From Dactylellina haptotyla (lineage: Eukaryota; Ascomycota; Orbiliomycetes; Orbiliales; Orbiliaceae), in assembly GCA_031310005.1 (NCBI GenBank), contig CM062386.1, forward strand, positions 2,790,001 through 2,854,000: a DNA stretch of 64,000 nt, written 5' to 3'. A program made the position numbers and the translations under genes. The notes under the pieces were generated by a model that worked only from the letters and a program-made list of their open reading frames with translations, had not been told where the DNA came from and made no database searches. Positions 24,485 through 36,600 of the stretch are shown here, one piece after another; position 1 is the stretch's first letter; the number at the start of each line of letters is the position of its first letter.

Positions 24485-25086
24485 TCAGAAACATAAAAAC
24501 TGCGCGCCCATGTGCGAGTAAAGAAAAGCGTCCTGAGGAGGTTTGGTATCCGGCTGGGGAGGGTCGTCAGGGGTGTGAACCGGGCCGAGAGGTACTATTG
24601 TGTTGGGATAGCGGCCGCTATCGCTCGAACCTACAGTCGAACCGTCGTCGCATTCGGCACCAACTAAAGTCGGATGGTACGAGACCGTGCTCCGAGAATT
24701 CGGCCTGCCGCGCAAGCTAACCCTCGGTAACTCTGTGGGAAAGTAGTTTTTTACGCTGTTTAGTTTGATAAATATATATTCGGCACTATCGCCCAACGCT
24801 ATGGACAGTAAATCAAATAATGTTACTTACTGTTGCTTGGCTTGGTCGAGACGCCCCTCAGATGGAAACCAGAGGTTCCAAATACTCCTTCCCACTGCAC
24901 TCGAGCGTGACAGCCGATACGCAGCTGCTCACATAGTAGTGCAATCTCCTCCCAGTCTATCTTGGTGTCGGTCTGCTTCGGTACCAATTTGACCGTGACT
25001 AATTGGCCGTTAACAACGCCGACGTTAACTTCCAGAACATCAGAGGACGCGTCCTTTATGGTTTGGGGATAAGAGTAGGTAGGCAT
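24485..25086 (-). CDS. Hypothetical protein, two exons
   Basis: Exon 24831-25086 starts at ATG (MPTYSYPQTIKDASSDVLEV). Skipping 24733-24830 (GTAAGT donor, TTTCCCACAG acceptor, 98 nt) joins exon 24485-24732 in frame, giving 167 aa. The first half looks like a small beta-rich domain (VNVGVVNGQLVTVKLVP, IALLCEQLRIGCHARVQW). The second is Ser/Pro-rich and disordered (PLGPVHTPDDPPQPDTKPP). A nearer acceptor would make a 32-nt intron and was not used. No family recognised. Confidence 0.5.
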
Positions 25087-26443
25087 GGTGTAAAATTGGT
25101 TCAAAGGCGAAATAGCTTGAAAGTAAGAGATTTGGTAAACGGCTCACACTTGGAGTAGGCTGGTATGTGGTGGAAAGGGGATCGATTGATGAGTAGGAAA
25201 ACCCTCTCCAACGAGTCTGAAGACCGGCATATTTATAAAGATTATCCTCCCAAGATGAGTCGGTGATAATGTAATCTGATTCAATTGAGATACTCCAAGC
25301 TTTGACCTGCTATAGAGCGAGCTCTGTTGTTGCTGTCGCAGTTCTCGTTGTTGCTCGATCGGGTTGTACGTTGTGCGAGACTTTGAGTTTCGCTATATCA
25401 CATCGCCACACGATGCTATAGCATGCTTACTTTTTCTCCACGGTCATACTCCACAACCCCCAATACTCCCCCAATGCATAGAAAAAGTCGTCATCCAAGG
25501 TGAGAGAAGCAGATTTATTAGACTCGGGATAAAACAAGAACCGAAATTGCCCTTACTAAGACCCTGTACCTGCATTCGATCGTGCGCCCGAGGCCTGTGG
25601 GGGACCATAATGTACCTGCCTCTTTTGTTTCTTGTTTTTTCTTCGATTCGCTATAGCAGCTTCCATTGCGGCCTAAAACGACCCTGAGCTCATCGCTTGG
25701 AGTATCCGGAATAGCATCTCTGTTTATGTTTCGCAGATTCGGCTAAGTATCGCAGGGGTTATTTATTGGACCCGAGGCGGACAATCGTACAGCAAGCTGA
25801 TTAAGTTCCATGTTTTTCCAGGGATGTCTGACAGCTCGCAAGGGAAGGGGGCGGTGCTCCTCGGAATAGCAGCAAAGTTGGCTTCTGGAAGCTAGCTGCT
25901 TTCTCGTTCTCCCTCTCGCTGTAGCAGCTGGGGGTATCGCATATTGTTGTGTCTTACTGTTTTTCATGTGCGTTTCCGAAACGGTGCGGATTGGAGGCAA
26001 CCTCGCCGATGGCTAAGGTGTGTAGATGGCTACCTACCTATCTACCCGGTGATGCAAATTCGTGGCTCGAGGTGCTACATCCGGTAATTTTAAGCAATTT
26101 CTCTACACGGCTCGCATCTGTGAGCTTCTAGGATGGGGATACCCCAATAATTCTTATTTAGTTTTACAATCGGGAAGGTAGGTTGAAGGTTGTTCACGTG
26201 AGCAGGAGGTTTATGACGTAGGAAATGGTAGACATATAGTACAGGTAGAAATTTAAAAAACTGCCTTGTCAAGATTGAATGAGAAATAGGAAAGAAGTAT
26301 TTATTTTATCGAGAGATTGTAAGACAAATATGTTATTTGGCGTATCATACTAAGAGGGAAGTACTTGGAACAGGCTAGTGGCGAGAATAACAAATAAGAG
26401 GTGAAGAGAAGGTGAAGAAAAAAGCAAAGGAAAGGAAAGCCCC
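25087..26443. other. Intergenic region, no gene seen
   Basis: About 1.35 kb between the start of the small hypothetical gene and the 3' end of the giant zinc-finger gene. No coding signal stood out on either strand. Confidence 0.4.
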
Positions 26444-29400
26444 TTAGACTTTAACTATATCGAAGGCCAGCTTGTGTATATGGTCCTCCGGCGGATCCAG
26501 TCTGGGAGGTGGATCATGATACATTCTGGCTGCTATTGCCCTGGAGCTTTTGTAGCTTTTCCCTTCATTTCGAATTCGGAGATTCCAGTCCTCCCATGTA
26601 AAAGGACTGGTTACGAGACTGGTAAAAGGAAGTGAAGAGAATTCTTTTTGGAGGTGTTGCAGTAGGTTGGTACTGATATCCTCCGTACTGTCGAAATCGA
26701 CGACCAACCAGTCTCTGTTGTCGTCAATGGGCTCGACTGCGATGCGGTATTTTTTGCTCTGTTTGGCACCTCTATGTTTGCTGCTGATCGACACTGATGT
26801 TGCTGGAGAAAAGTATCCGTTTCGACCAAAGCCCCGAGGTATCTGGGCTCTCCCAACGCCCGACGAAGAAGAAGAAGGAGAAGGGGTGATGAAGTCAGTA
26901 TAACTGTTATTCCAAAAACTCGGAGGTGCGCCGATCTGGGGTGATGACCGCGATGCAACTGATGAAATAGTCCAGTTGGCTGCTTGATCGTGCATGCCCG
27001 CCTCATTGACATTCACATCAGCGAAACTGGTATTTGGAATGGCATTTGTCGCGTTGACTTGGGGAGGGCCAAACATATTCATATTCTGCTGAAATCCCAT
27101 AGGAAGATTAAAATCGGTTGTAATCGATGACTGCTCCGAGAAAGTTGAAGTTCGCGTTTCGACTGGCGCTCTTGGGTTGCTCATTTGGTCAACACCACCC
27201 CCTCCGTTGTGCAAGGGAACTTGAGGTTGTGAGAGTTCTCCGGTTGGAAAAAAGCCATGCGCGCTGAAATCCCTATTCTGAGGTTCTGGATTCTGGGGTC
27301 CATAAAATACTCCTTGCATCGGAGCCACTAGTTCGGAAGAAACCGAGGCAAATTCGCTGGAGTTCCCAGGGGTTGAAAACTCAGCAAGTCCGATGGAAAC
27401 ACAATAGTGAGCCTCAGTATCCTCATAAACTGTTTCGAGGTCCCTACGGTCGACGTAAACAGCTATATGATATATGTGTTAGAGACTTTCCGTTTCTCGC
27501 AAATCATAAACGGGGAACTCCTACAAAAACTTGGCAGCTGTCCCTGCCATGGATTTTCACAAAGTTCGGCGCACTTAAGAAATATAGCATCCCAAGATGG
27601 GGCGTTGTCTTTTTTCAACTCGTCGGGTAGGATGTTATTGAAATGGTCTCTTTTTATATGATGCCTTTGATGATATTATTAGCTAAAGGTGCTCTATGGC
27701 GTCATATAATTGACTCTAAGTCTACTTACCGAAGTGATGCTAAAGAAAATGAATATTTCTTGCGGGGCGTCCAGCACTTTGGATGTCTTGCGCACCGAGT
27801 AAGAGCACATGGGCAACAATACTCGTGTTGCAGTCGTAATTTCCCTGCGATACCCTTAGGCATAAGAGGTTTACGAGGCCGCCGGCGTCTTTTTTCATCA
27901 TCCCCACCCTGCTTTTGGACACCACCGTTGTGCTGGCTGGAGCTACGAATTGGGATCGTAGACGCCCCGGATCTGTGCGATGTGGATGTTGACGACCTTC
28001 CATTATCGCTTTGGCCGTTAGGAATTTGTCTAAGATAGCGATCTAAAGTAAATTGAGGGTGTTGTAACGCGCTCGCTCCGCTGACCTTGTAAGCAGCATT
28101 TCGGAGTATCATAAGTATGCTGAGCATATATATTGCTTGGATCTTTGAGGTTCGTTCTAGTGCTATGAGTTTGTCCTCCGTGTTCTCTCCGCTAATCTTT
28201 GGCATTTGGTGATAACTATCAGCGGGTTCTATTGCTGGAAAGTTATCTACCAATTCCGATATATAATCTTCCAGCCGATATTCATCGCTATTAAACTCGG
28301 CGTCAATGTCTTGAGTTATGCTTCTGTTGATATCATGGTCATCTGATATTTGGGATTGTGTCGGTGACCCTTGTTCGAGAGTTTCGTCCTCATTTTGGGA
28401 GTCATAGTTCTCAGATGAGGATTCTGTGCAGCCAAACTCTTGGCTTTGGAGCAATTCTTCCATATATCTGATTTTCTTTGTCTGCTGTGTCCTTAGAGCT
28501 TCCATCTGACAACTAATGTAATCCTCAGCATTTGTGTATGCCGTAAGGTGATTAATGAGAGGATCAAAAGAAAAGTCTTGTATAATAGAACCATTAATAA
28601 GTGCGTTTGATTACATTGATTATATTGTTTCTGTACACTTACAGGGAGAGGGCTGGTTATTAGTGTAAGAGTCCGGGAAGCAGAACTTAAAAATTTCTTC
28701 CCAGGTGTTGCACTCTTTTAGCTGACCGTTTCCAGATTGCTTTGATCCAAGATGGCAACGAAGAATATGGCTCCTGTCGATTTAGTACATTCGAATCGTA
28801 CACGCATGAGCTATATGGATATCGATACTTACTTGACTTCAAAAACCGTTCGGTAGTTAATTGCTAAGCAGTTCACGTGCTTCTCTGGATAGACCTTCGC
28901 GAATGGACAAATTAGTCTCTCTGAGAACTGTTTAAGCGGCCATATCTTGATTTTAGTTTGTAAATGCATGTTGGTCATGTTGATGAGCTTTTGCAAAAGA
29001 AGGGACTTAGAAGTGTGAAAGGCAAGAAGACTCGATTCCGTTGATATGTCCTGGGAGCCAAGAGCACAGCCTATGCTCGAAGTCGAGACGGCGGATATAT
29101 AACTTTCTGTGTCCATGGAATCAGATGATATGGCTTTGTTCCCACAGCTAGGACTTGATGTTAGCGAAACAGGCTGAGAGTTAGATGGGGCTTCTTTCTC
29201 CTCGAATATATCTAAAGGTACTGGTTGAGGCGTTTGTGATCTTGAATATTCGGTTCCAAAGAAAATTTTATATATAGACTCAGGTGACTGCAAATCTTGA
29301 CTGAAATCCATATTATTAGGTCTGGAGATATCAATGCTGACTAGAGAAATTTGGTCCATCTCTTTTTCTTGTGTCGATTCCGATTTCTCGTCTTCCAAAA

Positions 29401-32400
29401 AGAAAACTGGCATTTCATTCTGACAGAATCTCCATGTCTCAGAAGCGTTTTGAGGAGCTTCATCCTTTATAATAGAGGGAGTCTCCAGAACTTTGACTAT
29501 ATCTCTGCTACCAATCGTAGAGGATTCTTGTGCTGTCGTTGCATTAGCTGTATGATTTACTTGAAATATCGCAAAAGATAGTCTGTGTATATGGTCGTCC
29601 GGCCAGGGCAGGCTAGGTGCGTCGTTATCCATTCGATCTGCTACTTGGTCTGAGTTTTCATAGCTTTTAAAGGTTTCAAGGTTCGCTAATTTGCTTCGGA
29701 ACACTAGTCTCCAACTCTCCCATGTAAATAGAGGAGAGTAGAATCTTGCTTGAAGGCACTCCAGCAGCGTGTTTCTTATATCCTCGATGGTATCAAAATC
29801 TATGATTACATACCCACCCTCTTCTTCTCCGTACCCAGAGTCATCACCACGCTCGACCGCAATCCGGAATTTTCTGTCCCGCTCGGAACTTCTTTGGGGA
29901 GAAATTGAGGATATTGAGGATATTGGAGAAGGCCCCCATGATGTAGCGCCTCTTCTAGCGCCTGAAGAGGAATACGAAGAGTAGGGGGGACTGGTATAAG
30001 TGGTGCTCGCTGGGGTTAGCGATGCATTGGGTCGGTTTGGCGGGCCCATGGGCGACAGCGACGTAGCCCAGGTCGCTGTTTCATTATATGAGCTTTCCGA
30101 GTTGACGTTCATACTGAAGAATCCTGTAATAGGGTGGGATGCATCGACTTGAGGCTGGCCAAAAGAATTCATCGGCTGCTCAAACAACATAGCAGATATT
30201 AAATTGCTTGTGACTGGTGCTTGGCTTGAAGATATCGAAGATAACGTCGCGACCGGCGTTACTACGAAGTCACTAGTTGAGTTGGCATCGATGGTCCCGT
30301 GACTAGCGAGGGTAATTGGTTGTAGGGCTTCGGCCGGCGGAGAAAATATATTTACACTAGGACTGTGGGCCTGAATTGCTAAGTTTTGATGTGGATCCTC
30401 CACCATAGAGGAAGTCGAAGCAGGTTTGGGAGACTCGCCAGGCTGGACAAAGGTGGCTGTACCGGCTGCGACTAAAGCTGCTGCTTCATCGCGCTCGTAG
30501 ACGTGTTCGGGATCCCCATGGTCAATATATACAACTAAGGCGCCGTCAGGGAGTTTTCGAGAAATTGGAAATCAGAGGAACGGAATTAATACAGCTAAAA
30601 GGTGCTTTCCCGAGGTGGATGAATCCTCCACAAAGCTTTGCACAAGCCTCATACATGTCCGGCCATTCGGGAGCGTTTTTCGTTTTCAATTCCTCTGGCA
30701 GCTCATAATTGTTGTAATGCTCTCTTTTTAGGTGTTGGCTTCCAATATCGTATTAGTAGCTGGACACGCGTGGAATTTAACGCAAGGAGGTTCTACTTAC
30801 CGGAGTGACGGAATATTACTATAATATTTTTTTCGGGGTTTCCAACAATGTGGGTGATTAATGCATCGAATAACACCACAAGGGCAGCAATACTTTTGGT
30901 GTAAATATCGCATTCCTTCAATATTTTTAGGGGCTCTAGGCGTACGTGGTGGCCGTTTCTTTTCACTACGGCTTAAAAATGAAAATCCCCGCCCAAGATC
31001 TTTATATTGTTTTTGAACATTGCCTTTGTCCTGATCCGAGTTCCGTGACGATGTAGACGCTTTAGCGTTTTGTGATGAAGAAGATATAGGTTCTCCATTG
31101 CTGCTATGTTCATTATCGGCAACTTTTATCATGTATCGTTCCAAATGAAACTGGCTGTTTTGTAGTAACTCGGTCCTGCTAATTCTGGACATGGCGTTGC
31201 GAAGTATCAAAAGTATACCGAGCATATACAGTGCTTGGATCTTAGTCGTTCCGCTATAAACCCCATCATCAAAATCTTGGATATGGTTGTCTTCTACTAT
31301 TTCCTGATCGTTATCTTGGTAATTCGGAACCTGGTGAAATGCCTCTTTCATATGCTCATTGGCACTCTCTTCGGGCATGAACTCTGTAAAATCAACATCT
31401 GGGCTTTCAACGGGTGTTGTCGCATCCCGGTAGTGTGTCATTTGCTCCTCCTTTATATGTTCGATCTCGTGATCGATATATTCGTCAGCATTGATGTATG
31501 CCAACAAATAATTAATAAGGGGACCGAAGAGGAAGTCTAATAACCGGTAAGTATATGCGTTCAATTTGCGCATCTCTGATTAATTTAGGCAGAGAGGACA
31601 AAGGCACATACATGGAGAGGGCTGGTTGATAAGTTGGGAATTCTGGGAACAAGTATCGAAGAGTTCTCCCCAAGTCTCGCATTCCTCGAAGGGTTCGTTT
31701 CCAAATTCTCCTGGGAAAATATGATACAGGGCGATATGCCTTCTATTATGAAATTTTAGTATTCTATGCGCTCTCAAATACATCTCAAATACAAACTCTC
31801 GGGATCCATACTTGATCTCAGCCATCGTTCCCGCGTTTATCGCCAGGCAGTGTATGTCTCGTTTTGGAGCTATTTTTGCGAATGGACAGGCGAATCCAAT
31901 TGAGAACTCCTTAATAGTCCATCTTTTATTACTTATTTCTACACGGAGATTAAGATCGTCAACAAGCCTGTGTACAGGTGCCCTCGTAGGCATGCTTAAA
32001 GGAAGGAAAGTCAATTCTATTGGTAGATGTAAAGAGGGGACGGGATTGGCTCTGCTTGTTGGGTCTGCGGACCTGGGGCTTTCATCATGGATTAAATTGA
32101 CTGACTCGGGCCCGTTTTCGGAACCTGGTGTTAGCGAGCCAGAGACATATTTATTCTCAGTTTCAGTCCCCCAGGATTCAGATGCTGGGTAGGTATATTT
32201 GGAAGTCAGGTTTTTGACTGCAATGTAATGTTCGTCGTTAAGCCAGTGTTCTGGCTCAAGAAGCGGTCGTATATCAAATAAAGGAGCATTGAATTCATTT
32301 TCAGGATCAGTTATACGTATTGAAGGGAGATCTGATGTCGGTAATTCTTCTGTGCTATCCGAGATACTGCGTATACTGCGTAGTGCCTTGCCAGGCTGTA

Positions 32401-32920
32401 GGAGTTCGAATATCCTTAGATGGTCGGAAAGATCGAAGACTAAAGGATTTTAGCAGATATTACAGTATACGAATCGCCCGAGTTTAGCGAACACTGATTC
32501 CGAATTACCCACATGGACTTGGTACTGGTTCTTCCCAATCTGGATTAAGAAATTGGAACAACTCGTCCCAATTTTTCGCGCTTCGACATGGACCGAGTGT
32601 TTCCCCGAAGAAATGATTGCGTCGCAGGTGCTCCCTTTCAAAGTTAGTATATACTGAGGAATAGAGAGAACGGAGCCACTTTACTTAATACCGGACAAGT
32701 CCCGCCTTGCAATTAGTCCGCAGCCTAGATGATATATGAAAGGGCATCGGAAGTGTCGGATCTGAGACGAATCTTGTCGATTGCAGATACGTTTACGTAG
32801 AGAGGAGGGATCTTCGGGATCTTGTGCTTTGTCGTTGCTCTTTTGCTCTCCGTCGTACAAATTATCAACGCCTCTTTTCCGGGAGACATTGTTTTGGGAT
32901 TCGATGCTGCGCTCCTTCAT
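26444..32920 (-). CDS. Giant two-unit atypical zinc-finger protein (1,945 aa)
   Basis: Eleven exons (minus order): 32685-32920, 32513-32634, 31812-32439, 31612-31742, 30801-31536, 30593-30738, 28833-30534, 28643-28773, 27730-28576, 27525-27664, 26444-27462; frame holds throughout. ATG at 32920. Unit 1: finger HFRCPFIYHLGC...IKEHLRRNH, finger ACPFAKIAPKRDIHC...RHIALYH, motif DFLFGPLINYLLAYINAD, helix KIQALYMLGILLILRNA, finger CCPCGVIRCINHPHC...QHLKREH, a VYIDHGDPEHVYE segment, disordered stretch, C-terminal domain with LFTWESW. Exon 28833-30534 reads from that domain straight into unit 2: ICPFAKVYPEKHVNC...SHILRCH, DFSFDPLINHLTAYTNAED, KIQAIYMLSILMILRNA, CCPCALTRC...HHIKRDH, final domain with PFTWEDW, stop. 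Each finger is C-x(7-12)-C...H-x4-H followed by W-x2-[LIM]-[FY]. Probably a nuclear or nucleic-acid/protein-binding factor; no enzyme domain seen. It might be two genes if an internal promoter and stop escape notice, but I see no stop. Confidence 0.72.
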
Positions 32921-33602
32921 GGCGCACGGGGTACTCCGACGACGGCTTAACGGTTTCTGATACAAGGCCGTAGGGTAATGAATGTAAACAGCATACAAAG
33001 AACTGCTGCCCTTTGCCGTTACAAAATATTTTTACGAAAACCTAAAGAGAGTGCAAAGAGATTATTCCAAAACGTGGAGGGAGATATGAAGGGCCGGGGA
33101 TTATGAAGAAGGGAAGAGGACGAGACTGATGAGGTCGAGGTGGCCATTTGCATTCAACGATTTAGAAGCCAAAACGAGGCATCGAAGATTCAGGTGCAGC
33201 CACACGTCGTTACGGGCGTGCATGTGCATTGTGTCTGCAGGCGGGCCATCCTGCTATATCGCCAAGGAAAGCAGCTATCGAACACAGCGACCTTTTTGTG
33301 TTGAAAAAAGCAACATTTCGTAGCAGGAACTGTGCCAAGCGTCCGAAAGTGGTTCGCGTCGATTGCCCTTTTGGCCCAATGAAGCACATTCGCATACTAA
33401 GGGCATCTTCCTCGAGCTGGGATTTCAACACAGAAACAAGAACACATTAATAGGAATCGGAGATAAATGCGGAAGTTATAGCCGGCAGTTATGGGGATTA
33501 CTCCCTTTTTTTTGGCACCCGGTGTTATGAGCAATGACAATCCTTAAATTGGCTAATGGTACAACGAATGGCAAAAAGAAGCGAAAAAAATTATAATTTC
33601 TG
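32921..33602. promoter_or_regulatory. 5' flank of the two-unit zinc-finger gene, duplicated element
   Basis: Bases about 33213-33386 match about 38519-38644, which lies upstream of the single-unit paralogue. Shared blocks include GTGTTGAAAAA, GCCAAGCGTCCGAAAG and GGTTCGCGTCGA. The copy is placed at a similar distance from each start codon, suggesting a promoter duplicated with the gene. The right end is the 3' flank of the single-unit gene. Confidence 0.6.
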
Positions 33603-36600
33603 TTATACTTCAACTACATCGCACACCAGCCTGTAATCATCCGGTGGGTCGTAAAGCATCCGATGTGCTACTTGGTTCGCATTCTTGTAGTATTTTTTCC
33701 TCCTTGGTATCTGTAGCTTCCAACCTTCCCATGTAAACAAGGGAGCTACGAACCTCGCTTGTAGGCGTTCCAGCAGGTTATCCCTAATATCATCGATGCT
33801 CTCAAACTCTATTGGTATATATCCGGACTCTTCCTCTGGTGATTCCGAGTCCTCGTAACGGTCTACTACTATATAGTATTTTCTGCTCTGTTCCGATGCA
33901 TTTACCCTACAACTGCATACACTTTCGGAGCTTGGAGACGGTAATCCAGCCTGGTTAGAAACCCACGTTGTTGCTCCTCTAGCTCCACTAGCCCCTGAAA
34001 AGATTCTTGCATGGTTGGTAGCCGATGAAGCTGTATTATTTGGATTATTTTGGAAGGGCCAATAGGGGGTACTGGCTTGATTTGCGGAGATATCGTAGTG
34101 AGAAGCCATTGGAAGCGGTGGAGGTGCACCCCAGCTGGCTTCGGCGTATGAATCTGCTGAATTCATGTTGATATTGGCGAGACTTGTAGCAACCGCTGGG
34201 CTAGATGCATTAATCTGGGGTCCGCCGAAAAGATTGAGGTTTTGCACAAGACCGAAAGGAGGATTGAATTTTGTTGACGTCTGTGATTGTTCCGGCGAAT
34301 ACGGTTGCGTAGGGTTTGTGACTTTCTCTCCAAAGCTCTTAGGACCAGGGGAACTAAAATCGATTCCTATGGATGATTCTGGATGAATAGAGTGCCGCGC
34401 CGTAAATAAACTGGATGAAGTTGCTGTTTCGTTTTCTCCTTGCGGAGTTGGGGGTATGCTAGGCCCGTGGTGTGTTGGGGTTGTTCCGGTCTCGAAAAGA
34501 CCAGCTTCAAAAGAGCCCAAAGCAGAGCCCCCAAGCTCCCTAAAGGCAGCGACACCCATTGCTACCATATATTGGGCTTTGTCTACTTCATAGACCGTTT
34601 CCGGGTCTCTACTGTCGGTATAAACAGCTACATTAATCGTTAGCGACAACACTAGAAAACTGGGAGCAAAACAATCCATACAACAACTTGGAGGCGGGCC
34701 AACCCAAGAGCCACCGCAAAGCCTGACGCATCCCTGGAACAAATCGTCCCAATCGGGAGCGTTCTCACGAAGTAATTCTTTCGGCATATCATAATCATAG
34801 TGGTCCCTATTTATGTGATTCCTATCGACAAATAATTAGTATCGTTGTGCTGTATATTTGTTCGGCGAGCATAATTACCGGAGAGATGGAATGGTGTCTG
34901 AATATTTCTTTCGCGGGATCCAACATTTTATATGGACGCTACATTGGAACATTGCGCATGGGCAGCAAAACTTATGCCGAAAATACAATAAACCTTCGAG
35001 ATTCTTAGGCCCTACAGGTTTACGCGGCCCCCGCCTTCTCCTACCATTGTCATTATTTTTCTTTTGGATGCCATTTGTGTTTTTTTGGTTTAAGCCGGTC
35101 CCTGATGGTGTGGATTGCCCTGTGCTCTGCTGCGAGCTACTAGAAGATTTATTCCCCCCATTTTCTTTATTATTATTCTGGCACTGGCTGAAGTCTTGAT
35201 TAGAAGTTTGGAATGGCGTGCTCTGAGTGAAGTTTGTTCCGGGGTTTTGGGCATGGGCACTTCGAAGTATCATCAGAATACTCAGCATATATATAGCCTG
35301 CGCTTTTGAAGTCTTTTCCAACTGCTTGAATATTCTATCTGCAGTATCCTCGAACATGCTATCTGCATCATCATCATCCACGAACATGCTATCTGCATTG
35401 TCCTCGAACATGCTATGTGCATTTTTGTTGGAAGATTTGCTGTTTAGCGTAGCTGAATTGGGGGTGTTGTTTGATCTTGACTTGAGAGAATCGGTATGGG
35501 ACACATTATCTCCCCTTTTCTCAATTTCAGGAAAATCCGTTATATTCCGATCTGATGTTATTCTTTCAATTGCCTGGCGGTCCGACGGCTCGATAATGCT
35601 TGCATCTGCCATGTCTGCATCCCAGCTACTATCTTCAGTACGACAGATTTCGGATTTAAACGGCCAACCAGTGTTTATTGGTATATCAGAGTCTTTATCT
35701 GAATTACACGCATATGAAGTTTGTTGGACTTTTAGATTCTTGAGCTCGGAGTCGAGGGAGTTCTCAGCATTTGTATTTGCCAAGAGGTAACTAATAAGAG
35801 GGCCAAAGGAAAAGTCTAATCTCGATATCATTGTTAGTAATTCATCTATTCTACCTTCCCTCAGTCTCCCGCTAAGAGTTACTTTTGAAGACTTACAAGG
35901 ATTATCCATCGTGTCGGTGCCCCCGCAAAAGGCGTAGAGGTCTTCACACTTTTGACAGTCATCGAGAAGTTCTTTAGGCTTTTGGCTCGGCTGAAGATGA
36001 CACCGAAAGATATGGTTCCTAGTTTCAATCTCAACGTTAAATATATCCGCTTGTGGATTCTTGGATAAAGCTTGAGTTATCTTACTTGATTTCCGGCAGA
36101 CTTCCGGCATTGATAGCCAAACACTGTAAATTTTCGTCTGGACATATCCTTGCGAATGGGCAAGCGAATCTCGCTGAAAATTTACTCAAACTCCAGAGTG
36201 TATCCTCAAAGCATAGCCTATGGTTAACTACATCGATAAGTTCGTGCAATAGTGAGGCCTTAGGAATGTCCTGAAAGGTTTGTTCTGATTCCATAGACGT
36301 ATCTATGGGAGAATTCGGACAGCTGGTGTCAGAAGTTAGCTTTATATGGGCTGTGTTTCTGGATTTTGGTGACGGGTTTCTGGTGTTTAAATGCGCAATA
36401 ATTTCGCGATATTGCCGCGCTACTTCTTGCAGCAGCCCGTATATTGCTTGGAGATCAGATGGCCTTCTTCCAGAGTCCTTAGCTTGTAGAAACCCCTGCT
36501 TTTGGTATTCCTGTACCCCTAGAATCTCATTCTTTAATTTCAACTTGAAATTTGCGTCCTTTTCTTCCGCATCTTCGAAGATTGCGGTTTCTTCGAAGTA

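Noticed and set aside
24799-24830. 32-nt intron in the small hypothetical gene
   Set aside because: Too short; an acceptor at TTTCCCACAG gives a normal 98-nt intron in frame.
28829-30406. Treating this frame as a separate 525-aa gene
   Set aside because: Its ends are a phase-1 acceptor and a phase-2 donor matching the neighbouring exons, so it fits as an internal exon of the large gene.
33129-33450. Overlapping small ORFs on both strands upstream of the two-unit zinc-finger gene
   Set aside because: They coincide with a duplicated non-coding 5' element and have no conserved product between copies.
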